A stretch of DNA of 64,000 nucleotides from Adiantum capillus-veneris. Taxonomy: Eukaryota > Streptophyta > Polypodiopsida > Polypodiales > Pteridaceae. The position numbers were made by a program, and so were the translations under genes. Shown here in pieces: positions 13,848 through 26,339 of this stretch. Below the pieces are notes generated by a model that had not been told where the DNA came from, searched no databases, and worked only from the letters and a program-made list of their open reading frames with translations. The DNA lies in NCBI GenBank assembly GCA_014529385.2, contig CM043966.1, forward strand, positions 90,874,587 through 90,938,586, read 5' to 3'. Every line of letters begins with the position of its first letter. Position 1 is the first letter of the stretch.

Positions 13848-14049
13848 AAGATGGAGATACTGAGAGAGCCTGGGTTAGAAGGCGGTTAACTTGATGCTAG
13901 TTCATTCCACTTCTAAGCCTTGGTTGACAGGTAGGCACTCACCATATATTTTAAGAAGCCTAGGCAAGTTGGTAAGCATGGTCAAGTTAGGAAAGAGCAA
14001 TATAGAGATATAAGAGTAAATGGGGATTGGATAGGGTGAGGGAGAGATC

Positions 14050-14051
<2 letters not shown>

Positions 14052-14115
<64 letters not shown>
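14052..14115. repeat. (GA)n microsatellite
   Basis: About 62 bp of GA. A TATATA/CATATA tract lies nearby at about 14208-14240. Confidence 0.95.
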
Positions 14116-14117
<2 letters not shown>

Positions 14118-14209
14118 CAATGTACTAGGGAAACAGATAAAGAGTGTGTGAGAGAGAGATAAAGTGAGAGTGGGATGGAGGGAGAGGGAGCAATTGGCGA
14201 GATGAATAC

Positions 14210-14240
<31 letters not shown>

Positions 14241-14286
14241 ATATATGCACTTTTTATTTTTCAGATCAGAGCATTTGTGATTTGCT

Positions 14287-16770
14287 TTGGTGCTCAGACT
14301 AAGGATGGCCAAGAAATCTGATACTGGTGCCTACGTTGAATTCCTTCACAATGGAGAGGCGATTGGTGTGGGCCAAATAGAGAAGACTTTGAGCTTGGCT
14401 AAGCTACATGGTAGTAGATTTCCATGTAATTGCTTCTCTGTTTTGCAGTGCAGGAAGTATATGTTGGCAAGGATGCTCCTCTGCCACATGTTCCTTCCGC
14501 GAAGAAGAAATGACTACTTTGAAGAAGGCTTAAAAGTCTTGTTGTGTGGCCTAAAAGCGACCTGGTACTTTTTTGGTTTATCTTGTTGGAGGCTAGGCTT
14601 TAGGTATAAATAGTTGATTGATACTATTTCATTTGTTTATTAGCGAGTTACCAGGACAACAAGGAAAGAACCACAATAAATGCATCCATCTGCTAGTATG
14701 TCTTTATCCAAGAACCTTCCAGTTAGTGCAATGCTATCTCCACCTATTACGACATCATGAAATTTTTTAAAAAGCAACAAAAGGAAAAGAAAAAGTGCAG
14801 GAAGGAGCATTATTTGGATTTGTGGCTGATGTAAACAACTCCAACGAAGAGATTGATGATAGAGAAATGGAGGCATACATGACAGCTGGGACAAATGTTG
14901 GAGGTGAATTTCCCATCAATGAAGATGTTACAGTTTGTCAAGTCATGTTTTCAAAGCATCTTGGAAATTTGAAGGTAAATAAGAGCTTTAGAGTTAAAGA
15001 AATTTAGAGGGTTGCAAAGTTTGTTCTTTAACGTAAGTTGATCAATGCAGATAGAGCATGACATACCACTACCTTGGGTTCCACTTTGTCGTCTCGTAAA
15101 GCTAGAAAAAGCAAGACAAGCTAGTTGGGATCCTAAGTGGCTTCAAACCATTGGCAGGTACATTCTTATTGGAGGGTTATGATGAGCCCAAGGGATGATT
15201 CATATGCTCTCTTGATATACTAGGATATCCTTCCATCGATGTAGACGACGATATCATGTAGACATGGGATCCCTTGTGGAAAGCAACTAACCAGGAGTTT
15301 GAGGCTGAGATTAGAGACACTTGTTCAAGCTGCCTTTGCAAAAAAATGTATACTTGGGATGGCAACCATAGGCTGGCAGCTTGGATGGGGGTTCTTAAAG
15401 AGATTAAGTGCCTTTATTTACAATCTGCCAAGCATGTTCTGAAATACAGTGAATGTTTGACATCTTCTTTGATTTTAGGTGTTGCATACAAAAAAGGCTT
15501 CGATTTGCACCCACGAGTTTGAGTAGAACTTGTGAAAGTAGATTCATCAAATGGCGTCGGTATATTGAGTATAGCAATGCGTATCAACAAGTAAGATCTT
15601 CTAAATCTATTTGGTTGTGCAACTAGCTTTGATATCAAATTTTTTTGTCGATTAAATTGCTATGATCCCTTGTTGATTGAACAAAATAGGATACGTGGCC
15701 ACCTCTTACATGGACATGCTCTGGATGGTGCGGGCAATGGGTCTTGCTTCAAAGGAGGCTATCATAGAAAAAACTACCGTGTGTTTTCTATATATGGATG
15801 CAGGCAGACATCAACAAGAGGGCTAGAAAGAAATCATGGTACAATGTGCCCATAGCTATGATGTCATAGCTACTTCATCCTGTAAGTTTCATCAAAGTGT
15901 TCAATTAGTGAGTAGCATAAAGTTTTAGCATCAAAGAACAAAATAACAATTAGCACCATGTGTGTAAGAAGAATATAACCTTGCCTTGAAAAGGATTATA
16001 ACAGAGAAAGATAAAATGCTTCCCTGCGAGTTTCAAGCCCAATATAAAAAAGCATTCTTTGAAACTGACCTACCATCTAAAAAAATGACAAGATATGTGT
16101 TAGCAATCGTTGATCCTGCCTTAGGAGAGGATTGGTGGAGGTTGTTTACTTGATACTCCATATTCTAGAATATGAAAAAAATGTTTGGAGTACATCTCAA
16201 ATATGATCCCTTCACACATCTGTATAGGGCATTGCACGCAATTGAGTGGATGAGTTGTCCAAAGTGATTGATGGAGGAAAGATTGTACGGTCTAGCATGT
16301 GCAGTCCTCTCTTCTGTCAAAAAAAAATTCATTCTCCGTGCGATGGCCTCTAGCGATGTGACAGATGTTAAGAGTTTGGACATTCCTCAAATGGGTGGGT
16401 ACATTAGCTATCGGTGTTGTTAATCTCTCCGATTAGACGGGTAATTTAATTGACACATTTATTGTTTTTTTTTTAACAAGAGAGTCTGTAGTCTTTCGAG
16501 AGTGGTTGCGGATTGAGGTTTTTTTGTCCTCCATCGTAAAAGAGGCAGAGAATGTATAGAGTGGTATATAGAGCATACATTTGAAGTCGATGTCGGAACT
16601 TGACCTAGAGTTGTTCATTGAGGATGCTAAACTGATACATAGGGGAAAGACCTTTGCTTATGAGTTGGGTATTATGAAAAAGGGATCACAATCTGAGGTG
16701 TGCAAGGAATTGGCGAATGTAGGGAAACGATGTCTTTGCAGGTATGCACACTGGATAATTACATAAAGTA
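14287..16770 (+). pseudogene. Broken multi-exon gene of unknown family (WDGNHR motif)
   Basis: Coding-like pieces on the + strand are separated by plausible introns. One exon (14795-14974) ends at AAG|GTAAAT; the next starts after GCAG at 15050 in phase and reads HDIPLPWVPLCRLVKLEKAR. It runs to CAG|GTACAT at 15157. A later piece reads CSSCLCKKMYTWDGNHRLAA (to about 15385). More fragments are at 15670-15855 and 16581-16766. Stops occur between pieces. The D-G-N-H-R motif recalls ParB/sulfiredoxin-fold proteins, but that is only a resemblance. It could be a host pseudogene or cargo of an old transposon. The family is not recognised. Confidence 0.4.
14975..15050 (+). other. Putative 76-bp intron in the unknown broken gene
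   Basis: It starts GTAAATAAG and ends ATCAATGCAG. Removing it keeps one reading frame open (phase 0) between the flanking coding pieces, which is the reason for the call. Confidence 0.4.
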
Positions 16771-17119
16771 AATGCAATATAAATTTTCTAGTTACAATGG
16801 TATTGCTTATGTTAGGTGGTTGCGAAAGTGAAAAATCAACATAAAAGGTGTCGAGAGCTTGCAAAAAATGATGGAAATTGAGAGAGCATACCATGTTTTT
16901 AACCCAAAGCAAATAAACCGCAACTTTAAGGGCAAAGTTTACCAGGATTTTCCCTAGTTCTTGGACTATGATGAGAGGTGCGTCCACTTATTCTCAATGG
17001 CACACCGCTTCTGTCTAGGATATTGTTGTGGCAACAAGAGACACTAATGTGTCAGCAGATGATTTTCTCCACATGTCAAGCAATGGCTTAATGGTGGAAA
17101 ATATGCTTCAATAAGTAAT

Positions 17120-18114
17120 AGTGCTCAATTTGTTGAGCGTTTGAGATAGCATTAGAGAGAGGGTTGCCAAAGGAGTGAGGAGACAAATTTGAAAAGATCC
17201 TTAAGCACTAGCGCTCGTTGCCATATTAGGGGATACCCATCAAATACCCAAAATCAATGCCTATTTAAAGGCATGGTGTACGTATCCTTTTTTATTTTTC
17301 AGAAGGTTTCCGTGAGCTTCACTAATTTGTTGAGGTATTCTCAATCACCAACTCCTTCTCGTTCCCTCCCCATCTCTCTCTTTCCCTCCCTATGTTGGTG
17401 AGTGCTAGTGCTCATATTCTAGTGGGCATGCACTATGAATTTAAGTAAAGCCACTCACTGCTAGTGCTTAAATCTAAGTGAGCATGAAATATAAATAGAG
17501 GGTGATGCCAATAGGTGCTAGCACTCAAAAAAACATAGCACTACTGCTTGTTGTTAAACGAGGGGAGAAGTGAGCACTACTGCTCTACTTTCCCTCCCTG
17601 TCTCCCTCACTTGTAGGCACTAGCGCTTGTTGTCAGGTGAGAAGATTATCCTATTGCAACGCGTACTCTCTATCTACGCCTACATAAAGGCATGGCCGGT
17701 GTTAATTTTTTTTTACTTTTCCAACAAATTTTTGTGACGATTACTGGTTTGTTGAAGGCACGCTCTCATTCCCTCTTTCTCTCCCTATCTCCCTCACTTG
17801 CATGCAGCAAAAGTGAGTGCTCACTTTTTTTGCATGCAAGTGAGGGAGACAGGGAGGAAAAGAGGGAGATGGGGAGGGAACAAGATGGAGATTGTGAGAG
17901 AGACATAAGATTTGGGGTCACAAGCAGCTTCTTGGGTTAGAAGGCGACTAACTAGATGTCGGTTCATTCCACTTCTAAGCCTTGGCTAACGGGCAGGCAG
18001 TAGGTCACCATATATTTTAAGAAGCCTGGACAAGTTGGTAGCATGGTCAAGTTAGGAAAGAGCAAAATAGTTATATAGGAGTAAATGGGGATTGGATAGA
18101 GCGAGGGAGAGAGC

Positions 18115-18163
<49 letters not shown>

Positions 18164-18189
18164 CAATCAATGTACTAGGAAGTGTAAGA

Positions 18190-18190
<1 letters not shown>
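17120..18190. repeat. Duplicated repeat, copy B (empty-site copy)
   Basis: This ~1.07-kb segment matches 1414-1939 plus 13520-14160 without element 1 between them. It contains two diverged modules, each with an (A)TAAAGGCATGG box, a T/A-rich stretch and a TTCCCTCCC run (about 17270-17400 and 17690-17800). No protein is recognised. Confidence 0.82.
17791..17845. repeat. Near-perfect 55-bp palindrome
   Basis: CCCTCACTTGCATGCA at the left pairs with TGCATGCAAGTGAGGG at the right, and AAAAGTGAG pairs with CTCACTTTT around a TG centre. It would form a long hairpin. Confidence 0.85.

Positions 18191-18239
<49 letters not shown>
18117..18239. repeat. (GA)n then (GT)n microsatellites
   Basis: GA fills about 18117-18159. 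GT fills about 18195-18239, after a short unique stretch. Confidence 0.95.
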
Positions 18240-18242
<3 letters not shown>

Positions 18243-19550
18243 AATAACATTATACATAGACACCAAAATTTGAACAATTTCAAAAAACAGCTAGAGACTA
18301 TGTCAGAGAAGGGGGTGTATAATTCTATTTCATTGTCTAGAATGGTCTTATACAACAGTGGAGAGGTCTAAGAGAGAAGCACATTCGCCTAATGAGCAAA
18401 AAACCCTAATGCCTCCCAGTAAGATTGAAGAGATACAAGTCCTGCAAATCTTCAAACCAGCATACTTTGATAGCTAGAGTTGAGAAGGTAACCCTCACCT
18501 GCATCCATAGAAACAATACAACACTCAGTTAGTATTGGCACTGTATGCAGGTGATGCATGGGTATCCCACTTGTTATCGATGTCACCCAACTTTAGATTG
18601 CTATTAAAAAAAACGTAAAAAAGTATGAAACCATTATCATTGTAATAGATAACCAATGATGATAATACCATGTATATCCCTTTTATGTGTCAATGATTAA
18701 TATGCATGTACCTTCATTTACCATGACAGTATCAACCATCTCAAGTTACAACCTTGCTATAGGGGGAGCCGACTAATTATAGATGTCATTTAACTAGTTT
18801 GTAGTTAAAGAATGGACAGTATAGACGGTATCTTTTAAAACTGATTCATGTATTTCAAAGGCTAACAAGGACAATGTGTAGAAGATTGTGGGAATCGATG
18901 CTTGGATCTCGCAAAACGCTTGCAATGTAGATATGGATGTGTAGAGCTCCTCGAGGCTAATGCGTTGATGCTCTCGATTTGTTGATACAGTGACCGCGAG
19001 GTGCAGTGCAAAGAGATGGAATTTTGACAGAAAGAGGGAGCTCACAACATACAGAGAAACCTTATCTCTTGTTAACGATAATAGAACCTGTCTTTCAAAA
19101 CCTTGCAAAGTTTCCTTTTATACCCAAGCTAAGGGTTTTATATATACAAGGGCTAAACTGCTTCAAAACGAAGTAACCTATCCGGGAAACTTGTCTAACT
19201 TATGATACAACTTGGAAGCTCATAGCCCTAGATTCTGCATAATGAAAAGTGAACGAAGATCTAATGGTTTTTTGACGGGAAATTTACATTCAACTTTGTG
19301 TTATGAAGGTTCAAAAGACCTTTCGAGCATCTTCTTCTCTCGAAAAAGCATATGTTGTTGGAATCTTCCAACAATGAGAAAGGGCTTGCCAATGTGTCTA
19401 GAGAGGACAACTGCTTGGCTTGGTATGGAATGATTGGGTGATGCCTCCTAGATTAAAGGGGATACACGATATGAAGATATGTTTAAAGAAAAGAGTTTTA
19501 GGGGATCAAATACATAACACAATGGACCTCATCCATGTCATAGAATGAGT
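18240..19550. other. No recognisable gene
   Basis: Small ORFs on both strands carry no motif I recognise. Nothing can be assigned. Confidence 0.4.
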
Positions 19551-19555
19551 GACAA

Positions 19556-19813
19556 TTGCTACAGGTTCAATTGTGGTGCCACAGACATGGGCCCTTCTCA
19601 TTTGTGGAGGCTAAAGATGTTACAAAAGGGGATTTTCCAATCGAACAAGGGCCTATCAATCAGGTTGCTAGCTTGGATTGTGGCTCTATAGGGAATAATA
19701 TGCAGATAGAGACAAGGCCTATTGATTTCACAGAAACTGATGTGCCATCAGATACTACTGGGACAACTAAGAGAAAAGGCATATTGATTTTAGGGCAATT
19801 GCTGCACCTTTAG
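19556..19813 (+). CDS. Small ORF of unknown nature
   Basis: Eighty-five codons with no recognised domain. The stretch just after it (around 19700-19880) has phrases such as GAACAAGGGYCTAYYA repeated from within the ORF, pointing to a degenerate short tandem repeat in coding sense. It may be part of the same decayed locus as 20499-21091. Treat as hypothetical. Confidence 0.2.
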   Translation: MLQVQLWCHRHGPFSFVEAKDVTKGDFPIEQGPINQVASLDCGSIGNNMQIETRPIDFTETDVPSDTTGTTKRKGILILGQLLHL

Positions 19814-19881
19814 ATAATACTCAGCCAACTGAACAAGGGTCTACTAGTAATGTTACTAGCATGGATTGGAGCTCTACATGG

Positions 19882-20345
19882 CATTAGGAAGAGAATGGGG
19901 TCTAGGAGGGCCTCTTTATTTGGCAATTTAAGGGGGAGTCAAACCTCTAGTATTAAGAAAGCAATCAAAGAATAGTTTTTGAATTCAAACAGGCAAAATG
20001 GTTAGTTTATTTGAATTTAAATTTCCCCTCCAAAATGAAATTGAAAATCTAACCGGCAAAACCATATTGTGTAACTTATCTATGGAAAGAGCTCGACGTG
20101 TAAATTACAGATCTATAATCTCCGCTCAAATCGGAGATAGTATGTAGAAGTTATGGAAGGCCGAAAATCATGAAGTTGTTCCCACCTTTTTTGGGGGAAA
20201 AGCATCCTTTGACCACTCATACATCTCTCTTATACACCCACCATTCTTGCACACATGGCATGAACCTATTCGTCAAAATGCTAATCACCTTTATAATCGC
20301 ATGGCAAATAAAGAGGCCCTCCTAGACCCCATCCTCTTCTTAATG
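19882..20345. mobile_element. 464-bp MITE-like unit with ~40-bp inverted ends
   Basis: The left end (19882-19926) reads CATTAGGAAGAGAATGGGGT then CTAGGAGGGCCTCTTTATTT. The right end (about 20301-20345) is its reverse complement with only a few mismatches. No ORF spans the unit. No clear target duplication was found because the bases beside the arms are themselves inverted. It is a non-autonomous DNA transposon candidate of unassigned superfamily. Confidence 0.7.
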
Positions 20346-20498
20346 GAATTATGTGCATATAGAGAAAAGCCCTACTGATTTGAGGGCAAATAGTGTGCTT
20401 TAGAGATTACCTTATGCTACTCACTTGAGGCTTGGCTTTTCACATACTGCTAGTGCAAGTACTACTCATAACGTGGATCATAACATGGAAGCAAAAAA

Positions 20499-21091
20499 GT
20501 GAAAGAATGTGTTGATGCCCCTCCCATTGAAAATTTTTGGAATCTCACAAGATGCTTATCGCAAGCCCAAAGCTTTGGCCCTATATATGAATGGGTTCAT
20601 ATGCATCACCCTGACAATGCATATGGTGCCATTATCGCCGCTATGCTTAAAAAGGCTAATATCAAAGTTGCAATGAAAGGGATTTTCAAAAAGCTGCACC
20701 CAAAAGCTTGGAAAGATGTGTTGACACCAAGGGAATTCACTAGATTTCCCTTCAAGCTAAATGAGATGAGAAATCTTGAGAAGAGTGAAAGTAAACCTAT
20801 ATTTGTGAAGGGTATTCTAAAGCTACTGGAATGAAATCCATCAGGGCAGGGTCAAAGGTTCTTATTATGCATGATACCCACTACAAAAATGTGCTCAACC
20901 ATGACTCAATGATGATGTGTCCACCGACTTTTGAACCCATGGATGCCAGAAAAGATCTCAAATACGGCACCCAAACTCTCTTGCCATGGTTGAAGGCATG
21001 CAATATGGTTGTAGATCCTGATTCTTATGTTATTGGCCACATGATAACAAATGGCAAGGACTTCGTTTCTCGTCATGTGATCGAACACTAG
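20499..21091 (+). pseudogene. Unknown gene remnant with one frameshift
   Basis: Two overlapping ORFs (20499-20834 and 20831-21091) read as one protein broken by a shift near 20825. The first carries HHPDNAYGAIIAAMLKKANI and WKDVLTPREFTRFPFKLNEM; the second carries KVLIMHDTHYKNVLNHDSMM and TQTLLPWLKACNMVVDPDSY. Amino-acid composition looks like real protein, not low complexity. No family is recognised. It lies just downstream of the MITE-like unit. Confidence 0.4.
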
Positions 21092-22617
21092 GAGCATGAA
21101 AAATGAAAGAAACGTATGGCTTGTTCAACAAGGGTTTAGTTATTCCTTTAGGTATTGAACATGTATACATTCATGAATTGTTATGGTGTTATGTGTATTT
21201 CTTGTTTATGTGATTGAATGTTGAACTAGAGTTGAGTTGAAGAAGTCTTGTGTTTCAAAAGTGATGCTTCCATGGCGTATTAAAGTAGGATTTTCCATTA
21301 TAGGAGGTAGTTGTATGGTAGCTTCTAGCTGATAGTTGGATGGATTCCTATGCATTGCTAGCTTACAAGGTATGGTAGCTACCAACTAGTACTAGTATGG
21401 TATCTACCAACCAAAAACTTGATGGCTTGTTGAGCATAGATGCTACATGGCAACTACCAGCTATTACTAGTATGGTAGCTACCAATTGGTACCAGTGTGG
21501 TAGCTACCAACTAGTACTACTACATCATATAGCAACTATTACTAGTATGGTAGCTACCAATTGGTACTAGTGTGGCAGCTATCAACTAGTACTACTACAT
21601 CATAGTACCTTTAAATGTATGGAAACTTCTAAAAACAAGTATGTGGTGTCAGCCATTAGCTTGACAATTATCCACTAAGTACTTATGGTAGCTACTAATT
21701 GAAGTGACCCACATTAGGCTTGATGATTTATTAGCCTTGTCCCTTTTTGGCACACACCAAGAAAGAAAATTACTAGCTACCAACCACATCGATGGTTATC
21801 GGCTCCTAACTAGTACTAGTATGGCATTTATCAAGTTACTAATGTGGCATTAGACATTTAGTAATTAAATGTATAGCGGCTTCCATACAAGTACCAACCA
21901 TTAGCTATGAATTATATGGTACTAGCTTTCACCTAGCTACCAACTATGCAAAGCTAGCTATAAGACCTTACCATATGGTAGCTACTACCCACCATGTGGT
22001 GACTATTAGATGGTATCCTAATGACCTATTATTCTTGGCCCTCTTGTTATGTTCTACCATATATGGATAAATAGCAGACTTACTACTTTATAACACAATG
22101 ATAGCACAAACTTCCATACCAATAAGTTATCGGTAGCTAGGTGACTCGCGAGCCCTTATTGAGTGGTAGCTACCATATTTGTAGCTATTTTAGAGTGTAC
22201 AATTCAAGCATGGGTTGGCATACAATTTAGTAACTATAAAACAACACAAGGAAGTCTCCACAAAAGCCGTTCCAACATGAAGTTAAATCTATGGCTGCCC
22301 ACCTTTAGAAAAACAATATATTGTTCTATCAACAAAAGAATCGCAAGAAAGGAAAAGAAGCAGAAGGATCAACAAGCAGAAGTAGAAGTGACATAGTTAG
22401 CACAAGTGCTCAATGGTGAGTTATCCATTCTCATATACATAGGTTGAACTCTTAGAACAAATACCTAGGCTCAAAGTTCCAACCAAAGATTACTGCAACC
22501 TACTATCAACTAGAGCACAAGACCAGCAGAACGATTCACTTGAACACTTGAGCAATTTATACCTAGTATAAAAACACGATACTTCATTCATCACAAATAG
22601 TAGTAGTTTAAGAAACT

Positions 22618-24450
22618 CTACATATCCAAGGGAGTGATGTTGTAAGTAGCCTCATATACACTAGGGGATATCCTAAACCATTTGCATCCAATTTTCTCCA
22701 TGGGAAGCTTGATAGATATCACATGGTGGGATAGCAAGTAGACACTAGGCTTTTTGTGTAGCAGCTTGTATTCATTAGGCTCATACCCAAATCCCTTCAC
22801 CACATACGTCCCTCGTGCACATTGATTTCCTCACTCATAACTATTGGAGACTCCATGCAAGTTTTCTCTCATGTGCACCTCAACAAATAGAAGTCCATAA
22901 GATCTTCATTTTTGGAAGGTGCCATAACAAAAACCTTATCCTGTTTGTTGCTCATACCAAACTCCATTCACCACATAAGTCCCTTGTGCACATTGATTTC
23001 CTCATGCATCAACTATTGGAGACTCCATGTAGGTTTTCTATCTTGTGCATCTTAGCAAATAGAAGTCCATAAGCTCTTCATTTTTAGGAGGTGCCACACA
23101 ACAAAATTATCCCCAATATGTAGTATGTCTATTACCTGGATTATCTATTTCTTCTTCATCAAAGTCATTGGTGGGCTTGAGGGCTACATACTCCAAAGAT
23201 GCCACATGTGTTGAATTGGAGCACCTCCTGCACAATCCTTGCATACATACACTACACAAGCATGATAGTGCCCTGTATCTTAGAGCTCTCCCATTTGTTA
23301 GCAAATAGCTTGACACACAATGGATGCTGCGTTCATGAGGGACATCCTTACAATCCACCTACGACTTTGATAAACATCAACCTTTTTTTTCTCCCAAAAA
23401 ACTCGTGAAACTATTCAAGCCTTTGATGGATATGAAGCTTCAACATCTGTGGACATCGTCTCCCTCAAGAATGCCATTGGACTCAGTTGCTCATGAGTGA
23501 GATGGTGTTTCGTGACAGCCTCATCTCCATCATTCTCACTTTTTTCATGACCTGATCCTAAAAATTCCCAATTCCTTTTGATACCGGTGAATGCGTTGTA
23601 CCTAGAAACAAAGTAAAAGGGTCTTATGGCTCATGCTTGAATTGAGAAGTCACAACATTTGACCACACTCAATGTTCCTCACATGTTATGCCAAGCTGTT
23701 GCAACAATTCATAATGTAGCATGAAACAATGTTGAACAAAAAGGGTGTCATGACTCTTGTCATATGATATGTAAAAGTGATAGTATTTTTGGACCGCCTT
23801 TGCACCACAAACATATGTAATTTGGACAAATATTCTAACCTAGTTAGAGTACCAATGCATTTTTTGGACCACATTTTGCGCTTTGAATGTTGTTTATCTT
23901 CTTGAAAGACAAGAATTTCTTCTTCTTCTTTTTACATGCATATGTGAGCCAACCTCAACGTCCTCAAATAGCTTGACTATCATGACACATTCCATGGTAG
24001 ATTCTTCCCTCGGACATGTTGGCATCTTTGTGGATCCACAATTAGAGCAATCTCCCATTAAAAATTTAAATTTGTGATAGATGGCACCTTCAAGCATTGG
24101 ACACACAATAGAGTACCATAGTGCAATTATACAACTATAGGTTTGAGCATGCACTTGTCCGTAGCCTTGAAAATGTCACATTGGCAACTCCAGTTGATTG
24201 AATGCAAGGCAAGAGAACCTTGCCTTATCTAGTTTAGGGCTCTCTCAGGAAAGACATTTGACATGTGTTATGCGCTAGCATGTGTGCTTATCCTTAAGTT
24301 TTCAGACAAAGTAGGGCTTCAGCTTCTTGAAAGCTTGTTACCAAATCCTCACATATGGATGGATCCTTTGAAATTGAAGGAAAAGCTCTACTTGCTTGAC
24401 CCATTTGTCCAAGCACAACGTAACCAAAACATTTGTACTTTGTAGCCACC
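22618..24450 (-). pseudogene. Decayed minus-strand coding region, Cys-rich
   Basis: Minus-strand fragments in order: 24154-23894 has FLMGDCSNCGSTKMPTCPRE followed by basic VKRRRRN; 23874-23686 has FTYHMTRVMTPFLFN; 23358-23107 has RYRALSCLCSVCMQGLCRRC; 22803-22618 has GFGYEPNEYKLLHKKPSVYL and KWFRISPSVYEATYNITPLD. The DCSNCG...CP block recalls a cysteine motif seen in some eukaryotic transposon proteins, but I cannot name the family. Frameshifts and stops separate the pieces. It lies between the two palindrome clusters and could be their lost transposase. Confidence 0.35.
22801..23110. repeat. Tandem duplication, period about 171 bp
   Basis: CACATACGTCCCTCGTGCAC at 22801 recurs as CACATAAGTCCCTTGTGCAC at 22972, and similarity continues through AATAGAAGTCCATAAG and TCTTCATTTTT in both units. 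It overlaps the decayed minus-strand coding region. Confidence 0.8.
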
Positions 24451-25015
24451 ACACTTTAAACAACCATCACTTAAGTATAAGAAGCTAGTAGTTTGCATGC
24501 ACTTCATACATAGCTACCCTTATATAGACTAAGTTGTCTTAAAGCTCTTCTTCAAGTTGCTCCCCTATGAGGTGGCTATGTATAGGATCAACAAAAGTAA
24601 CAATGTTTGGTACCTACCAGCATGTGGCACCCAACCTCAATGCAAGTAAAGTGGTAACTCCCCATCTAGTAGCTACCTATGTGGTAGCTACCTTTTTGTT
24701 ATGAACCTATCTGGTAGCTACCTACATGGCAGACCCATCTAACGTCTACATATCTGGTAGCAACCTCTCTGGTAGCTACTTTTCTCATTGCTACCTTTAT
24801 ATTAGCTACATATCTAGTAGCTACCTACATGGGAGACCTATTTGGTAGGTACCTTTCTAGTAGTTACCTATCTGGTTGCTACCTATCCAATATTTGCATT
24901 CAAGGGTTGTTGATTATTCAGGGCTTCCCTACATGGTCGACATCCCCTAGGGGTCAACTTTTAAGTGATTGTAGTTTTCAATGAGGTAGTTTCCTATCTT
25001 AAAGCTACCTATTTG

Positions 25016-25275
25016 GTGGCTTTCTCACTTTAAATTACAATCACTTGCAAGTTGAACCCTAGAGGGTAGCTACCATATAAGGAAGCTAGCAAGGGATTGG
25101 TTACATAATAGGCAGTGAAGAAAATTGCCAAAAGGCTAGCTACCTATCTAGTAGCTACCTCACTTTAAATTAGGACCATTTACAAGCTCACCCCTAGGGT
25201 AGCTACTATGTAAGGAAGCTAGCAAGGAATAGGTTACATACCATGCAAGCAAGCAACCGGCCAAAAGGATAGCTA
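25016..25275. repeat. Tandem duplication, period about 130 bp
   Basis: CTCACTTTAAATTA, GTAGCTACYATRTAAGGAAGC and TAGCAAGGRATWGGTTACATA each occur twice in the same order. Each unit holds a palindrome-type GGTAGCTAC. Confidence 0.75.
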
Positions 25276-26339
25276 CCTAAGTGATAGCGATAGTGCCAAG
25301 GAACATGGTAGAGATCCATTGTCTTGGTAGCTACCACAAGTGAAAACCCCACCACAAATGAAGGGGTAGCTACTAAACAAGTTAGCTATAGAAGGTAGCG
25401 ACCTAAGTCATACTTGTCAGGTCCCAAGGGAAAATAGCTTCCCTATGTTTTGGATAGCTCTAATCCCACCATAAGGCAAGACCTACTTGACGTATGATAA
25501 CACAAGGGGTTGGCTACTACCATAAACTTGACAGCTACTAGCCTGTCCACATCTAATCTAGTACCTTTTAAAGTCAATGGCTTATACTTAGTAAACTTGT
25601 AGCAAGTTTAAGCTATTTCTAGAAGAGGAGGAGGCATGCAACATATCAAACCTAGGGTAACCATCAAAACCAGAGGTTAGCTAGCAACATAAATATGATA
25701 GTTACCATACCATCTACATGTAATCTAGTACCCTAGCAGTGAATTTAATGGTTACCATGTGGCTACCATTACCAAGCAGGGATAATAAACATGTGAGCTT
25801 TCAGTTTATAGTTTTTTACAAAACATTTAGAGCTTTTTTAATTTGGAGCTCAAGGAGCCCCATGCTTTCTATACAATACCACCACAGTAGAACTATTAAT
25901 TATATTTCTAAAGCTTCTTAAATATTGTTACATGACAAAAAGTCAAATAATTAGGACCTTAAAGGTTTCAACATGAAAATTACAATGAAACAAAAGTTTA
26001 ATTTTGAGAAAAAGACAAAGTATGGCATAATAGATTGCCAATAAGATTTCTATGAAGAGGAGGGAACCTACTCCCATAGCAAAAGTTTAATTGAGAAAAA
26101 GACAAATATATGACATAATGGACTATCAAGAAGATTGCTGTGGGGAGGAGGGAACCTCCATAACAAGATTTTTAGGGTCTCCTAGCAAAATTTTTTACCA
26201 ATCAAAAGCCAGTGGAGGGAGTGTGCTCAATCTACAAAGGATGGTTGATAAGATGGTAGAAAAATGGATATTTAAATCCATAAAGTTTGATGACTTTTGT
26301 CCTTGTCTACTAAAAAAGAATAACTCATCTAATTTTGTG

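Larger units (their letters stand above)
13520..14160. repeat. Duplicated repeat, copy A, right part
   Basis: This continues copy A after element 1 and matches 17550-18190. It includes AAACGAGGGGAGAA, AAAGGCATGG near 13670, and GGTTCATTCCACTTCTAAGCC-type sequence near 13900. It ends in a GA tract where copy B has GA followed by GT. Confidence 0.8.
21290..25770. repeat. Region with many GGTAGCTACC palindromes (possible old DNA transposon)
   Basis: The 10-bp palindrome GGTAGCTACC and one-base variants cluster at about 21360-21590 and 22165, and again at 24660-25390. A central part, 22200-24600, is nearly free of them. Left copies often sit in TATGGTAGCTACCAA; right copies in CTGGTAGCTACCT. Paired clusters flanking decayed coding DNA resemble subterminal repeats of large DNA transposons such as CACTA or Mutator types. 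No terminal inverted repeat was found, so the limits are approximate. Confidence 0.5.
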
